Below the pieces are notes generated by a model. That model saw only the letters and a program-made list of their open reading frames with translations, searched no databases and was not told where the DNA came from. A DNA stretch of 64,000 bases from Chitinophagales bacterium (GTDB lineage: Bacteria; Bacteroidota; Bacteroidia; Chitinophagales; Saprospiraceae). The translations under genes and the position numbers were made by a program. The stretch's first letter is position 1, and the number at the start of each line of letters is the position of its first letter. Shown in pieces: positions 17,290-26,687 of this stretch. The DNA lies in NCBI GenBank assembly GCA_022360175.1, contig JAKSDI010000216.1:1-64000 (forward strand), read 5' to 3'.

Positions 17290-17695
17290 AGATACTATTT
17301 TATGGATTCAACTGCTTCAATAAAAGTATCTATAAATTGCTGAGCTCAGCTATCATTTACATTCATTAACAAGCCTTTTGAACTTCATTAACGAATGGCC
17401 TTTACCACATCATTATATAACTCTCTGACAATATCACCAACTCACCCTTCGCCCGACGAAGCTGATAAGCGTAGTTGGGACCATCACCATACGCTTTCTA
17501 ACTATATAACCTTCTGGCTACATAACTATATCCTCCTCTAGCCAAAATCCTGCAAAACAAATTTCCTATACTATAAGTAATTCATCTAAACCTCTTTACC
17601 CCCTCTAAACTTCCCTAAACCACCATATCACGATATGCCCTTCTAATGCTCTAACTACATAACTACATCACCATATCACAACATCACTATATATC
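17290..17695. other. Gene-free low-complexity stretch
   Basis: 406 bases rich in imperfect repeats of short words such as ATAACTACAT, CATCACCATATCAC and TATATAAC, pyrimidine-rich on the plus strand. No credible frame on either strand. It holds the upstream region of the 16153-17289 gene and the 3' flank of the peroxidase gene. Confidence 0.6.
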
Positions 17696-18808
17696 TCATC
17701 GCTGAAAAGGATCTGAATACTTCTCATCTGTAATCATCACCTCATCCGTTAGGGTATGTAAAAAAGCAACCAATGCGGCTTTTTCTTCTGAGGTCAAATT
17801 CAATTGTCTTGGCGGGCCACCTACCTTATTGGTTGTAGTAACGCGATCGTCCAGATTGGGATGTGCAGTTACGCCACTATTATAGTGTTCGATGACTTCT
17901 TCCAGTGTCTCAAAACGCCCATCATGCATATAGGGAGCACTCAGAGCAATATTTCTCATGCTAGGAGTTTTAAATTTATAGGCATCGTCCGGATCGCCCG
18001 TAAATTCCATTAAGCCTTTGTCATTTTCATCAGGCGTCAGGCCATTGTTTAGTGCTGCAGGATTCATTAAAGCCACACTGGCATGGCACTGGTTACAATT
18101 TAACCCACGTTCAAAAAACAACTGCCTGCCCAGTTCTTCTTCTGCTGTGAAATTTGCAAAATCATTGTATATGCCTTCATCATATTTTGAGTTGAAGGAT
18201 GTGATAGAGTTGATGAACTGGGCAAGGGCATTACTAATCTTGTCTGAAGTAATAGAGTCATTACCAAATGCAGCCGTAAACAATTCCGGATAATAATCAG
18301 TAGTGGCAAGTTCCTGAACAAGACTATCCAGGTTACTGCCCATTTCCAATGGATCTTGTATGGGGAGTAGTACTTGATGTCTTAAATTATTGGCTCTTAA
18401 GTCCCAGAAAAAACGGCGATTGTACAAAGTATTAGACAAGGCCATGGAATGTCTCTTGGTGAGGCCTCCTTCAAAACCAGTACTAAAACGATTGGGGTCG
18501 CCGAAAGCGTTTTCCTGATGGTGGCAGCTAGCACAGGAAACTTCATCGTTAGCAGATAGCTTAGTGTCATAAAAAAGAACCCTTCCCAGTGTTGCTCCTT
18601 CATCAGTAATCGGATTATTAACCAGATTATTTCCTAAAATGAAATCCAGAAAACTCGTCTGAAAGTGCTCTGGGTAATTGAGGTTGCTGTAATCAAATGG
18701 TTGAGCAGGTAGTACCAATTGAGGTGCTTTAGGAGAAGGAGTGTCTTTTTGGCAAGCAAAAAAGAGCATTACTATAATCGTGCTCAGAAGGTAAATTACT
18801 TTTTTCAT
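17696..18808 (-). CDS. Di-haem cytochrome c peroxidase / MauG family lipoprotein
   Basis: 370 residues. Signal peptide with lipobox ending FFAC (Cys19), so likely a lipoprotein. Two CxxCH haem-binding motifs: CASCH (92-96) and CNQCH (238-242), with the family landmarks GRVLFYDTKLS and APYMHDGRF between or after them. Members reduce hydrogen peroxide with electrons from cytochrome c, or perform MauG-type oxidations. Similar in its N-terminal haem domain (ITDEGATLGRVLFYDKKLS) to the protein at 37726-39201, which carries a T9SS tail instead of a lipobox. Confidence 0.95.
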   Translation of the reverse strand: MKKVIYLLSTIIVMLFFACQKDTPSPKAPQLVLPAQPFDYSNLNYPEHFQTSFLDFILGNNLVNNPITDEGATLGRVLFYDTKLSANDEVSCASCHHQENAFGDPNRFSTGFEGGLTKRHSMALSNTLYNRRFFWDLRANNLRHQVLLPIQDPLEMGSNLDSLVQELATTDYYPELFTAAFGNDSITSDKISNALAQFINSITSFNSKYDEGIYNDFANFTAEEELGRQLFFERGLNCNQCHASVALMNPAALNNGLTPDENDKGLMEFTGDPDDAYKFKTPSMRNIALSAPYMHDGRFETLEEVIEHYNSGVTAHPNLDDRVTTTNKVGGPPRQLNLTSEEKAALVAFLHTLTDEVMITDEKYSDPFQR

Positions 18809-18903
18809 GAGCTAAATATAAAGCAATATGCTGGCTTATAAAACCATGGATTTCTTCATTTCTGTCAATTGTCAGACTTCAGTCTCCTGTATGTTTTTGC
18901 TAA

Positions 18904-20223
18904 TCAAAGCGGCGAAAGGCTTTTGTTTTTTATACTTTGGCCATAATATCCTGCCTTTATGAAAGGCCGAAAAATTCTTTTAAGGATAAAGGAAGCAGCA
19001 TGAGTTGTATTGAGAATAGAGGTACTTGCATTTTTTGGAGTAGTGCCAAAAACAGGATTAGGAGCGAACTCAAGTACTTCATGTTCAATATATTTTGCCC
19101 ATTCTTCTCCTACGATTTTTTCAACTGCTTTTAAACCTACCTCATAAGAACCTACTGCGGGCCCTGCTGAAAAATATTTCCCATCAACAGCTACCTCTTT
19201 GCCTGTTGGGCAAACTCCTATTCTAGGTAAATCGGCCACTTGATGGTAATTGGTAGCAGCTTGTTTGCCTTCTAAAAGTCCGGCAGAACCAACTATAAAG
19301 GTACCTGCACATATACTTATGATAGCAGAAGCACTTCTCTCTTGCAGCAATATAAAATCTAGTAACTTGCTATCGCTGATGTACCGGGGATGAGTAGCAC
19401 CAAAAATAAGGACGTCTAAAGGGGGGCATTCATCTAATGTAGTGTCGGTTAGCATTTTAGGACCAAAGCCTATGACTGATTTTGATATTCCCTTTTCATA
19501 GCCGAGATAATAAATTTTAGTATTGGGAATTGATCCAAATACATCGTATGCTCCTATCACATCAGGGATGTATAAATCAGGAGCGGCAAATACACCAATT
19601 TTTAAAGGATGGGGTAGAGGTGGTTGCTTGAGAACGGTGTTTTTATCAGTAGCATGCTGTACATGTGCATCGTATTCGAGATTCAGTTCTACAAATTTCG
19701 TTAGCCAGTTTCCTCGTAGTTTGTTGAATACAGTGAAAGCCGCTTCAATAGCTCCTGAGGAAGGTCCGGCAGTAACAAATATTCCATCTATAATGCATCT
19801 TCTTTCATTAATAAGATGAAGATTGGATTGTTTTAGCAACTCCAGTGTAGAACGGTTGGCTGTGACTTTCTGATGGGTAAGCACACCAGCATTGTATAGT
19901 ATCTGTACACCATTGGATATACCTATTACGTATTTTGTCTTCTTTGCCTGATAGGATAAAAACTGTAACAGTCTATAATTTGCTACTTCCTGCTCGCTAC
20001 TTTCTCCTATTACTAAAACGTCTAAGTCAGGGCAGTTATCAAAACAGCTATTTGCTTCAATACCTAAGTTTGATTTTCCATAAACAACACCTACTTTTTC
20101 TGCTATATAATAGATGGTGTTTCTTGGATGGAATCGAAAAACGGCATCAGGCCCAATGACATCAGCTACTCGGAAATTTGGAGTAAGTACAAATCCTATC
20201 TTTACTTTATCGAACATTCCCAT
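18904..20223 (-). CDS. Tandem DJ-1/PfpI (GATase1-like) protein
   Basis: 439 residues from the ATG at 20223; the longer frame begins at a TTG. Two DJ-1/PfpI domains (about 1-195 and 205-400) of the kind that forms the N-terminal half of GlxA regulators and isonitrile hydratases, but with no AraC DNA-binding domain. The second domain keeps the nucleophile elbow cysteine (IISICAGTF); the first has Asn in its place (VIGISNGVQ), so it is probably not catalytic. A separate AraC protein is encoded just upstream at 20322-20882 on the same strand, about 100 nt away. Substrate unknown. Confidence 0.88.
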   Translation of the reverse strand: MGMFDKVKIGFVLTPNFRVADVIGPDAVFRFHPRNTIYYIAEKVGVVYGKSNLGIEANSCFDNCPDLDVLVIGESSEQEVANYRLLQFLSYQAKKTKYVIGISNGVQILYNAGVLTHQKVTANRSTLELLKQSNLHLINERRCIIDGIFVTAGPSSGAIEAAFTVFNKLRGNWLTKFVELNLEYDAHVQHATDKNTVLKQPPLPHPLKIGVFAAPDLYIPDVIGAYDVFGSIPNTKIYYLGYEKGISKSVIGFGPKMLTDTTLDECPPLDVLIFGATHPRYISDSKLLDFILLQERSASAIISICAGTFIVGSAGLLEGKQAATNYHQVADLPRIGVCPTGKEVAVDGKYFSAGPAVGSYEVGLKAVEKIVGEEWAKYIEHEVLEFAPNPVFGTTPKNASTSILNTTHAASFILKRIFRPFIKAGYYGQSIKNKSLSPL

Positions 20224-20321
20224 AATGTATATTTTCTGTTTATAAGGCAAAAATAGATGGGAAGCTTCTTTAATCGTTTACAAGATTCTGGACATGATTT
20301 GTAACTTTTAGATAAGTAAAT

Positions 20322-20882
20322 TCAAATGCTGTCTAAAGGTTTTCGGGGAGGAAGTTTCATCTTCTTGAAAAAACTGGGCGTTAAACCAGTTTCTTTTTTA
20401 AACTGATTACTTAGATAGGCTACGCTAGAGTAATTCATTTTAGCGGCGATCTCACTTACTGACAATTCGTCATAGATAAGCAATTCCTTGATTCGCTCAA
20501 TTTTAAGTTTTTGCTTATACTTTTCAATGGTAAGGCCTTCAATTTCAGAGAATAATTTACTCAGTATGGAGTAATCCTTATTTAAATTTTCTTTTAGAAT
20601 ATCTGATAGGTTCTTATTATTCAAGAACTCGTCTTCATAGACTGTTTTGAGAATTAAGCTTTTAATAGTAGAGATAATTATTTGATTTTCATTGCTTAAT
20701 AATTCAAAGCCATACTCTTGTAAGTCTTTTTGTACTGCCTTAAGTTGTTTGTCATTCAATTCTGAATTTAATGTAACCTTTCCCAGATCTATGTGGAGAA
20801 TAGAATGCCCTTGCTGTTTGAGTAGATTCTTTACTACCAACACGCAGCGTTGACAAACCATATTTTTTATGTATAATTCCAT
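20322..20882 (-). CDS. AraC-type regulator with HMA-like N-terminal head
   Basis: 186 residues. Residues 1-65 look like a ferredoxin-fold heavy-metal-associated domain: MVCQRC places Cys10 and Cys13 in the CxxC position, followed by a strand pattern typical of HMA (HILHIDLGKVTLNSEL). Residues about 100-186 are an AraC-type double helix-turn-helix (SVSEIAAKMNYSSVAYLSNQ then FKKETGLTPSFFK). This would be a compact cytosolic regulator that could sense metal or thiol state directly. Such short HMA-AraC proteins occur in Bacteroidota and are usually annotated only as AraC. Upstream of the tandem DJ-1 gene. Confidence 0.85.
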   Translation of the reverse strand: MELYIKNMVCQRCVLVVKNLLKQQGHSILHIDLGKVTLNSELNDKQLKAVQKDLQEYGFELLSNENQIIISTIKSLILKTVYEDEFLNNKNLSDILKENLNKDYSILSKLFSEIEGLTIEKYKQKLKIERIKELLIYDELSVSEIAAKMNYSSVAYLSNQFKKETGLTPSFFKKMKLPPRKPLDSI

Positions 20883-20987
20883 CTGTTGTTGTTCCTTCTA
20901 AAAGACAATGATTTGTACATTTTGTTTCTTCTTAAGAAGGAATTGGTAAATACAAGATTATACATTTGCTTGTTTTTGAGATGCTGA

Positions 20988-22403
20988 TCAATCTTTGATG
21001 TGTAAGGATTGGGGATACTCAGTGGTGTTAAGCCAGGTATTTAAGTTATTGCTATAATTGGGAATATAATTTTCGATTAGCCTTTCAAATTTATCATAGT
21101 CTATTGAATCTAATTGGAATAATTCCCTTAAAAACAAATCATACTTTTGATCTCCCATATTGGCCCATAAGTGGTAAAGGAACAGGCTTGCCCTATCAGG
21201 CAAAATGAAGAGATCTTTGTAATGGCCAATTTCATCAAAAGCTATTTTTAATATAGGTTTTTCAATAGGAAGTGGGTTGCCTCTTCTGTCTTTACCCGTT
21301 TGCTTTTTCTTGATATAGCTTTTCTCAACGCGCTTCATATAATCTTTGAGATCAAAATCTTCTTTACTTAAAATTCTTTCCAGGCCATAGAGATAGAAAA
21401 AGCTGGGAAAACCTTCTGTGATCAATGCAGAAAAAGGATCGTTTTTTGCAATAGGAATAGATACATAGGGATGTACCAGCTCGTGGGCGATAGTTCGTTT
21501 TGAGTACAAATCATCTTCAAATTGATCATATACATCTGTTGAAATGCCAATTACATTTTGACTTGAAATATTCCCATATTCCGGCATCTCTATAATGTAT
21601 AAAGGAGTAGTATTGTGAATATTCCTCAGGTTTGAGCTGAACAAGGTTTTTAATTGCTCTACAAAGTCGATTATAGTTTCACCTTGTTCGGGATTACTTA
21701 TATGATAAATGGATAAATTTTCTTTAGAAATTACATCATACTTTCTGGCAGTACATTGTATGTCTGACATTTTTGTTAATCCTGGTTTCCAATAGGCTGT
21801 ATAGTATTTTTTACCTGAAACTTCCTCCAGTAATTCTCCTGAGACAACTGCCTTAAAATTAGCTGGCAGCTTTAGGGTGATTTTTTTGAATTCAACCTCA
21901 TAATCATCTTCATCAGGTAATAAGAAAACAGGAAACCATAAGGAGTAATAATTGGCTCTAAGATAGACTCCATCATCCTTATTGATACGCATATAATCTG
22001 ATAGGCTCCGAGCTCTGGATGGGTTCATAAAACCGGAATAATGAATACGAAGTTTTTTACCTGAGGTTATACTCGATGTATTAAAGCTTGTTTTTAATCC
22101 TACCAAGCTGTAATTGTTCTCATATAATACTTTTTCGGATGTATATTCGATGTGATTTACTCCCGAAGTGATGGAGTCGATTTTAAGTTCGCCATGCAGA
22201 TAAAAAGTTAGTACATCAGCTGTTATTTCTGAAAACTCAATTGAAGTATTTCCCCGCATAAATGCATCATCTGAAACTGCATAGCCCCACATTTGCGCGT
22301 CCTTTGGAAAGAAGTGAACATCTATTTCATAGCTACTTACTTTTTGAGCTTGAGCGGATACTCCTATTAAGAGAATGGATAAAGCTGTTAGTATTTTTTT
22401 CAT
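20988..22403 (-). CDS. Secreted M1-like (gluzincin) metallopeptidase
   Basis: 471 residues from the ATG at 22403, which gives a clean signal peptide (about 1-20, ending SAQAQ). Zinc motif HELVH at 307-311 and a third ligand Glu330, exactly the HExxH-18-E spacing of M1 aminopeptidases. The N-terminal 230 residues are beta-rich as in M1 proteins. It is shorter than a full M1 enzyme and no GxMEN substrate motif is obvious, so it could be a divergent peptidase of the M1/M61 type. Exported, probably periplasmic. Downstream of the 22509-22982 gene on the same strand, with a stem-loop between them. Confidence 0.85.
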   Translation of the reverse strand: MKKILTALSILLIGVSAQAQKVSSYEIDVHFFPKDAQMWGYAVSDDAFMRGNTSIEFSEITADVLTFYLHGELKIDSITSGVNHIEYTSEKVLYENNYSLVGLKTSFNTSSITSGKKLRIHYSGFMNPSRARSLSDYMRINKDDGVYLRANYYSLWFPVFLLPDEDDYEVEFKKITLKLPANFKAVVSGELLEEVSGKKYYTAYWKPGLTKMSDIQCTARKYDVISKENLSIYHISNPEQGETIIDFVEQLKTLFSSNLRNIHNTTPLYIIEMPEYGNISSQNVIGISTDVYDQFEDDLYSKRTIAHELVHPYVSIPIAKNDPFSALITEGFPSFFYLYGLERILSKEDFDLKDYMKRVEKSYIKKKQTGKDRRGNPLPIEKPILKIAFDEIGHYKDLFILPDRASLFLYHLWANMGDQKYDLFLRELFQLDSIDYDKFERLIENYIPNYSNNLNTWLNTTEYPQSLHIKD

Positions 22404-22457
22404 GCAAGGTGTTTTCAGCAAGGACGCTTGTTTTAGTAGCACGTTGCATAATATATG

Positions 22458-22489
22458 AGCGAAAGCCCGTTTTTCTTTAGGCTTTCGCT
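22458..22489 (-). terminator. Stem-loop between the 22509 gene and the peptidase gene
   Basis: Ten-bp perfect stem (AGCGAAAGCC at 22458-22467 with 22480-22489) and a 12-nt loop, 19 nt after the stop of the minus-strand gene at 22509. The following minus-strand bases are AT-rich but have no proper T-run, so a weak terminator or processing site. Confidence 0.45.
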
Positions 22490-22508
22490 TCAGAGATATC
22501 AATTCTTA

Positions 22509-22982
22509 TTATTCAAAAGACTCAACAGGAATCGTGTGCTTGCCATTAGCATCCTCAACAATAATAGTATCTGGTAAGTCTAATGCACCCGCTCCGGAAG
22601 TCCAATCTGCATTGTGATAGGTAGCCAAAAAGAAACCAACAGAAGAGTTATTTTCCATGAGTTTAAATTCGAATTTGCCGTATACTTGTTCAAAATACAT
22701 ATTTACCTTTCCTGGTGTTGGATAATACCAGCCATTAGCCAGTAATATCAATACTTCACCCCCACTAGCCTGGCCCAAATAAGGACGCTTATAGGCTTTA
22801 TAAACCAAATCCCGGGCAGTGGCAAGGGTAGGTGTGCTTAAATCGGTGAGTAGAGATTCTGGTTCTGTACGTAATTTGTCCATTAACTGTATACCCTTTT
22901 CTGATTGGATATCCTTGATCAGGTGGGCTTTTTGTTCTTCGTCAATTTTAATAGACTGAGGGTTGAAAAACATTGATTCCAT
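22509..22982 (-). CDS. Unknown cytosolic protein
   Basis: 157 residues, ATG start, no signal peptide or membrane helix. Acidic, helical N-terminal half (about 10-70), then a beta-rich, Tyr- and Gly-rich half (GGEVLILLANGWYYPTPGK). I do not recognise the family. It ends 19 nt before the stem-loop at 22458-22489 and may be read separately from the peptidase gene. Confidence 0.7.
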   Translation of the reverse strand: MESMFFNPQSIKIDEEQKAHLIKDIQSEKGIQLMDKLRTEPESLLTDLSTPTLATARDLVYKAYKRPYLGQASGGEVLILLANGWYYPTPGKVNMYFEQVYGKFEFKLMENNSSVGFFLATYHNADWTSGAGALDLPDTIIVEDANGKHTIPVESFE

Positions 22983-23457
22983 TTTTATGGGTTTTTATGA
23001 TGAATTAAATTGCAAATATACTCGGAGAGATTAATATATCTTGAAACCTGAAATGTTCTAAGTTTTTTAATGAAAACAGAGGAGACAACCTAAATGCAGT
23101 AATCGTTACAATGAAAATTTGGTCAAGCGTACAAAAGACACAGATAGCCTGAAATATGCATCTCTGGCAACTTCTATGCGTTTATAAGATAGATTTAGCA
23201 ATGTTTTTTGAGGAGATACAGGGATACACTATTTTTTTAGTCGCGACAAATGATTTTAGGTGTTTGTGCAATGAAAATGTTGTGAAGGTAATATTATTTT
23301 TCACGAGAAAAAGATACGACCTTCACTGTATGTATATGGGTTATTGTTTCGGAAGTAAAAGTAATAATAATATTAGATTAAAAGAAATATTATTGAGTAT
23401 GTTCTTTTTGAAAATTAACATAAAAGTGATAGAGCCAGATTATGTTTCTTCAAAAAA
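22983..23457. other. Gene-free AT-rich stretch
   Basis: 475 bases. A plus-strand frame of about 100 codons (23156-23461) exists, but it begins without context, is very rich in Phe, Ile, Cys and Met as expected from random AT-rich sequence, and overlaps the 3' end of the fucosidase gene. No repeat or clear promoter recognised. Confidence 0.5.
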
Positions 23458-24942
23458 CTAAATAAGTGCTGAAACTTTAATGGTCCACACATACTGGCAG
23501 GGTGGTTTGTTTTGTAGTTTTTTAGGAATAACAACTTTGAATCCAGTTGCCGTTTTAGTCCATTTAAGTGGTTTATTATAACCCAACAGTGTTATACTAC
23601 TTCCTTCTTTGGGTTGATGGGAGGTAATGCTGATTTCAGCAGGTATTTGATCTTCATTTTCTTCTGCCATATAGAAAAAGTAGGCATTCCCATTTTCCTG
23701 CTGAGTCATGCAAATATTATTTTCCTTGTAAGGGGGGAGGATGTCACTGTTGTATATGGCTTCACTATTGATACTCATCCAGTCAGCATACTCTTTTAAT
23801 AAGTCATAGGCACCTTGCTGCCACTCGCCTTCTGGAGAAGGTGCGATGTTCAACAATAAGTTACCTCCCTTCGCTACAATATCTACCAGCATTTGGACTC
23901 CTTCCTTACCTGACATATAGGTGGCATCAGGGGTGTAGGACCATCCTCCACCTGAAATAATGCAAGATTCCCACGGGTATGGGAGCGCTTTTTCGGGGAC
24001 GCGATTTTCTGGAGTAAGGTAGTTTTGATTTTTGCCATGTACTGCTCTGTCTACCACGATTAAACCGGGCTGTTTTTCACGAGCTTTGGCCACCAGTTCA
24101 TCCATTTTAATATCCTGATCTACAACCCTGTGTTTTATAAATCCATTTCCAGACTTATTTTCAGCAAACTTAGCCGCGTAATTTTCATCGAGATTTTGTT
24201 GATCTCTTTTTCTTACCCAACCACCATCCAGCCATAGGATATCTACATCACCATAATCTGTAAGCAGTTCCAGAATTTGGTTATGAGTAAATTCAGTATA
24301 CTTTTTCCATTTTTCAGGATAAAGAGAAGGATCGTAATTTACATTTCTGTCAAAGGGAGGAAAATAGGGGTCCCAATAGTTCTTATGATTCCAATCTGGT
24401 TTGGAGAAATAGGCACCAACCCACATATCATTACTTCTAAAAGCATTAAAAACTTCCTTTGTAATATTTGCTTTTGGATGGCTACTAAATGCACATTCCG
24501 AATCTGTTACTTTATAATTTGTATACTTTGAATCGAACATAGAAAAGCCATCATGATGTTTTGTGGTGAACACCATGTATTTCATGCCGGCATTTTTAGC
24601 CGCTTCAGCCCATTTTGCGGGGTCAAATTTTATAGGGTTGAATGTTTTCTTAAGACCTTCATATTCCTTTACGTAGTCATAATAATTTTGGGGATTTGCT
24701 CCTTTTTTACGTTGGCACCAACCATAATCTTCAGGACAGATAGACCAGGATTCTACAATTCCCCACTGGCTATAAGGCCCCCAATGCATGAGTAGTCCAA
24801 ATTTGAGATTTTGCCACTGCTCAATTTTCTCAAGAACTAGAGCGTCAGTTTCCGAAACATATCTTTCATCTTCATGGATAGCTTGAGAAAAAACATTAGA
24901 ATAGATACTTACTAGTAATAGGAATATGATGGCTTTATTCAT
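23458..24942 (-). CDS. Alpha-L-fucosidase, GH29 family
   Basis: 494 residues, signal peptide about 1-20 (SNVFSQ), hence exported. GH29 landmarks: KFGLLMHWGPYSQWG (about 47-61), TTKHHDGFSMFDS (about 126-138), and the nucleophile aspartate 239 in DILWLDGGW. The enzyme removes alpha-linked fucose from glycans with retention of configuration. About 100 C-terminal residues form the usual beta-sandwich. No polysaccharide-utilisation genes (SusC/SusD, sulfatases) surround it, so it stands alone. It may be periplasmic. Confidence 0.95.
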   Translation of the reverse strand: MNKAIIFLLLVSIYSNVFSQAIHEDERYVSETDALVLEKIEQWQNLKFGLLMHWGPYSQWGIVESWSICPEDYGWCQRKKGANPQNYYDYVKEYEGLKKTFNPIKFDPAKWAEAAKNAGMKYMVFTTKHHDGFSMFDSKYTNYKVTDSECAFSSHPKANITKEVFNAFRSNDMWVGAYFSKPDWNHKNYWDPYFPPFDRNVNYDPSLYPEKWKKYTEFTHNQILELLTDYGDVDILWLDGGWVRKRDQQNLDENYAAKFAENKSGNGFIKHRVVDQDIKMDELVAKAREKQPGLIVVDRAVHGKNQNYLTPENRVPEKALPYPWESCIISGGGWSYTPDATYMSGKEGVQMLVDIVAKGGNLLLNIAPSPEGEWQQGAYDLLKEYADWMSINSEAIYNSDILPPYKENNICMTQQENGNAYFFYMAEENEDQIPAEISITSHQPKEGSSITLLGYNKPLKWTKTATGFKVVIPKKLQNKPPCQYVWTIKVSALI

Positions 24943-25009
24943 GTGGTTAAAGTTTTTTACTGTTGAAAATCGGCAGCATGCCTTTAGTATCGAATTGGTC
25001 CCTTTTCTA

Positions 25010-26149
25010 TTATACCTTCATAATATTCGAAATAATGGATTGAAACATATTTATGCCTGTTTCGATTAATGCATCTGGAAAATCATAGTCGGCATTGTGC
25101 AGGGCAGGAGTATTTATTCCTGCTCCCAGGCCAAACATAGCCGTTTTATATTTATTGGAAAACCACCCAAAATCTTCCCCAAATTTAAAAGGGTAGGGGC
25201 GTTCTATTATTTCGTAATTATTCTCTTTTGCTGCTGAAGTGATGTGAGAATTGCTTTCGATTTCATTACTGCTGGCGGGAAAGTATTCCAGCCATTCAAT
25301 TTCATGTGCCAGTTGGTACTTTCGGCAAATATCTTTTATAGTCGTTTCTATCTGATTTTTCAGAATCAACATGTTCTCGCTAGTCCAGCTTCTTATGGTA
25401 TAGTGTAATTCGCCATTTGCTGGAGAAATACCATAGGATCTTTGCCCCATGTTAATATGAACAGGAGTCAAAACGGCAAAATTTTCATCTCTAGGATTGG
25501 GTACATTCAATTTGGATATAGCATTTATCATATCAGAAATCCCTAATGCTGGGTTGATTCCATTTTCTGGCTCAGCAGCATGCGATTCTTTCCCTTTTAA
25601 TTTTACAATGAAGCTTTGAACTTCAGCAGAAAATCCTTTTTGTATGGTGATAATACTGTGGAGTGGTTCTTTGGGTATATTGTGAAGCGCGAATATATAA
25701 TCAGTTTTGAGGGCTTTAAATTTTTCATCTTTTAAAACCTGATAAGCCCCTTTTCCTGTTTCTTCAGCTGGCTGGAATAATAAAATAATCTCTCCTGAAC
25801 TAAAGGATTGCTGCTTAATCCAAAAGATTAATCCCGCTACTATTGCCATATGTCCATCATGCCCACATTTATGAGCAATGCCTTTTCTTTTAGATTGGTG
25901 GCTAAAACTGTTTTCTTCCTGGATAGGTAGTGCATCTAATTCACATCGAATGGTAATGGATTTGCCCTTTTTCGGAAATTTATAAATAGCTGCTAAGCCT
26001 GTTCCACCTATGTTTTCTATAATTGTTGTTGGATGATGCCTTTCTATGAATTGCTTTATTCTAGTGGCGGTTTCATGTTCAAAACCAGATAATTCGGGAT
26101 GCTGATGAAGCTCTTTCCTCAATTTAATTATTGCTGCGCTTTTATCCAT
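25010..26149 (-). CDS. M20 family amidohydrolase
   Basis: 379 residues, no signal peptide, cytosolic. M20D/amidohydrolase signatures: RRELHQHPELSG-like start (RKELHQHPELSG, 11-22), Glu70-Asp72, CGHDGH (95-100) with a cysteine and histidines as metal ligands, and Glu129-Glu130 (AEETGKG). Such enzymes hydrolyse N-acyl or N-aryl amides of amino acids (IAA-amino-acid hydrolase, N-acetyl-amino acid deacylases). The exact substrate is unknown. Its start lies inside the 3' end of the NTF2-like lipoprotein gene (22-nt overlap), so the two are co-translated. Confidence 0.93.
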   Translation of the reverse strand: MDKSAAIIKLRKELHQHPELSGFEHETATRIKQFIERHHPTTIIENIGGTGLAAIYKFPKKGKSITIRCELDALPIQEENSFSHQSKRKGIAHKCGHDGHMAIVAGLIFWIKQQSFSSGEIILLFQPAEETGKGAYQVLKDEKFKALKTDYIFALHNIPKEPLHSIITIQKGFSAEVQSFIVKLKGKESHAAEPENGINPALGISDMINAISKLNVPNPRDENFAVLTPVHINMGQRSYGISPANGELHYTIRSWTSENMLILKNQIETTIKDICRKYQLAHEIEWLEYFPASSNEIESNSHITSAAKENNYEIIERPYPFKFGEDFGWFSNKYKTAMFGLGAGINTPALHNADYDFPDALIETGINMFQSIISNIMKV

Positions 26150-26670
26150 TCATTGGAGTTTTTTCGTTCATTGTAGTTTACAAGTGTAGCCGGGTAATTA
26201 ATCCAATCTACCTGTTTAACAATTTTTCCGGATTCGTTAAATGTAAATATCGTTGTAAAATGCATGGCTTCAAAGGTAGCATCTCCCCATTTAAATGCGG
26301 TAAAATACCCTTTCACAACTGCTTTGTTTTTATTGACAAGCTGCTCAAGAACGTACAGGCTATTTTCTTCTAAAAGCTCGAAATCAGGGTTCGACCAATC
26401 AAAGAAATTCCTTAAGCTTTGTTTCCCTACAATTTTATCTCCATTTACGATGTCTTCGAGTAGAATACTATCCGCATAGAAGTCTAGAAAATCTTCAAAC
26501 GCTTGTCGTTCGTTGAATACCTGATAATAGTCTGCTATGATTTTTTCAGTAGAGTAGTTATGATCTGTTTTACAGGAGTAGGAGAGTAGTACAATGATTA
26601 GACTAATGTATAAGAGGAGATTTCTTTTCCTGTACTTCAACTCTGTTTTATACAGTTTCTTTAAGGACAT
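26128..26670 (-). CDS. NTF2/SnoaL-like lipoprotein
   Basis: 180 residues, signal peptide with lipobox LLSYSC (Cys at about 33). The mature part has the NTF2-like pattern (YYQVFNERQAFEDFLDFYAD, then the late strands VNKNKAVVKGYFTAF), as in SnoaL-like proteins. These bind small hydrophobic ligands or act as isomerases; here no catalytic residues can be assigned. Overlaps the M20 gene by 22 nt. The MITE-like element at 26688-26853 lies immediately upstream. Confidence 0.75.
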   Translation of the reverse strand: MSLKKLYKTELKYRKRNLLLYISLIIVLLSYSCKTDHNYSTEKIIADYYQVFNERQAFEDFLDFYADSILLEDIVNGDKIVGKQSLRNFFDWSNPDFELLEENSLYVLEQLVNKNKAVVKGYFTAFKWGDATFEAMHFTTIFTFNESGKIVKQVDWINYPATLVNYNERKNSNEWIKAQQ

Positions 26671-26687
26671 ATTTTTGATTTTATCTT

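Noticed and set aside
23156..23461. Plus-strand frame of 101 codons in the gap before the fucosidase gene
   Set aside because: Composition is that of random AT-rich DNA (Phe, Ile, Cys, Met), no start signal, and it overlaps the fucosidase end.
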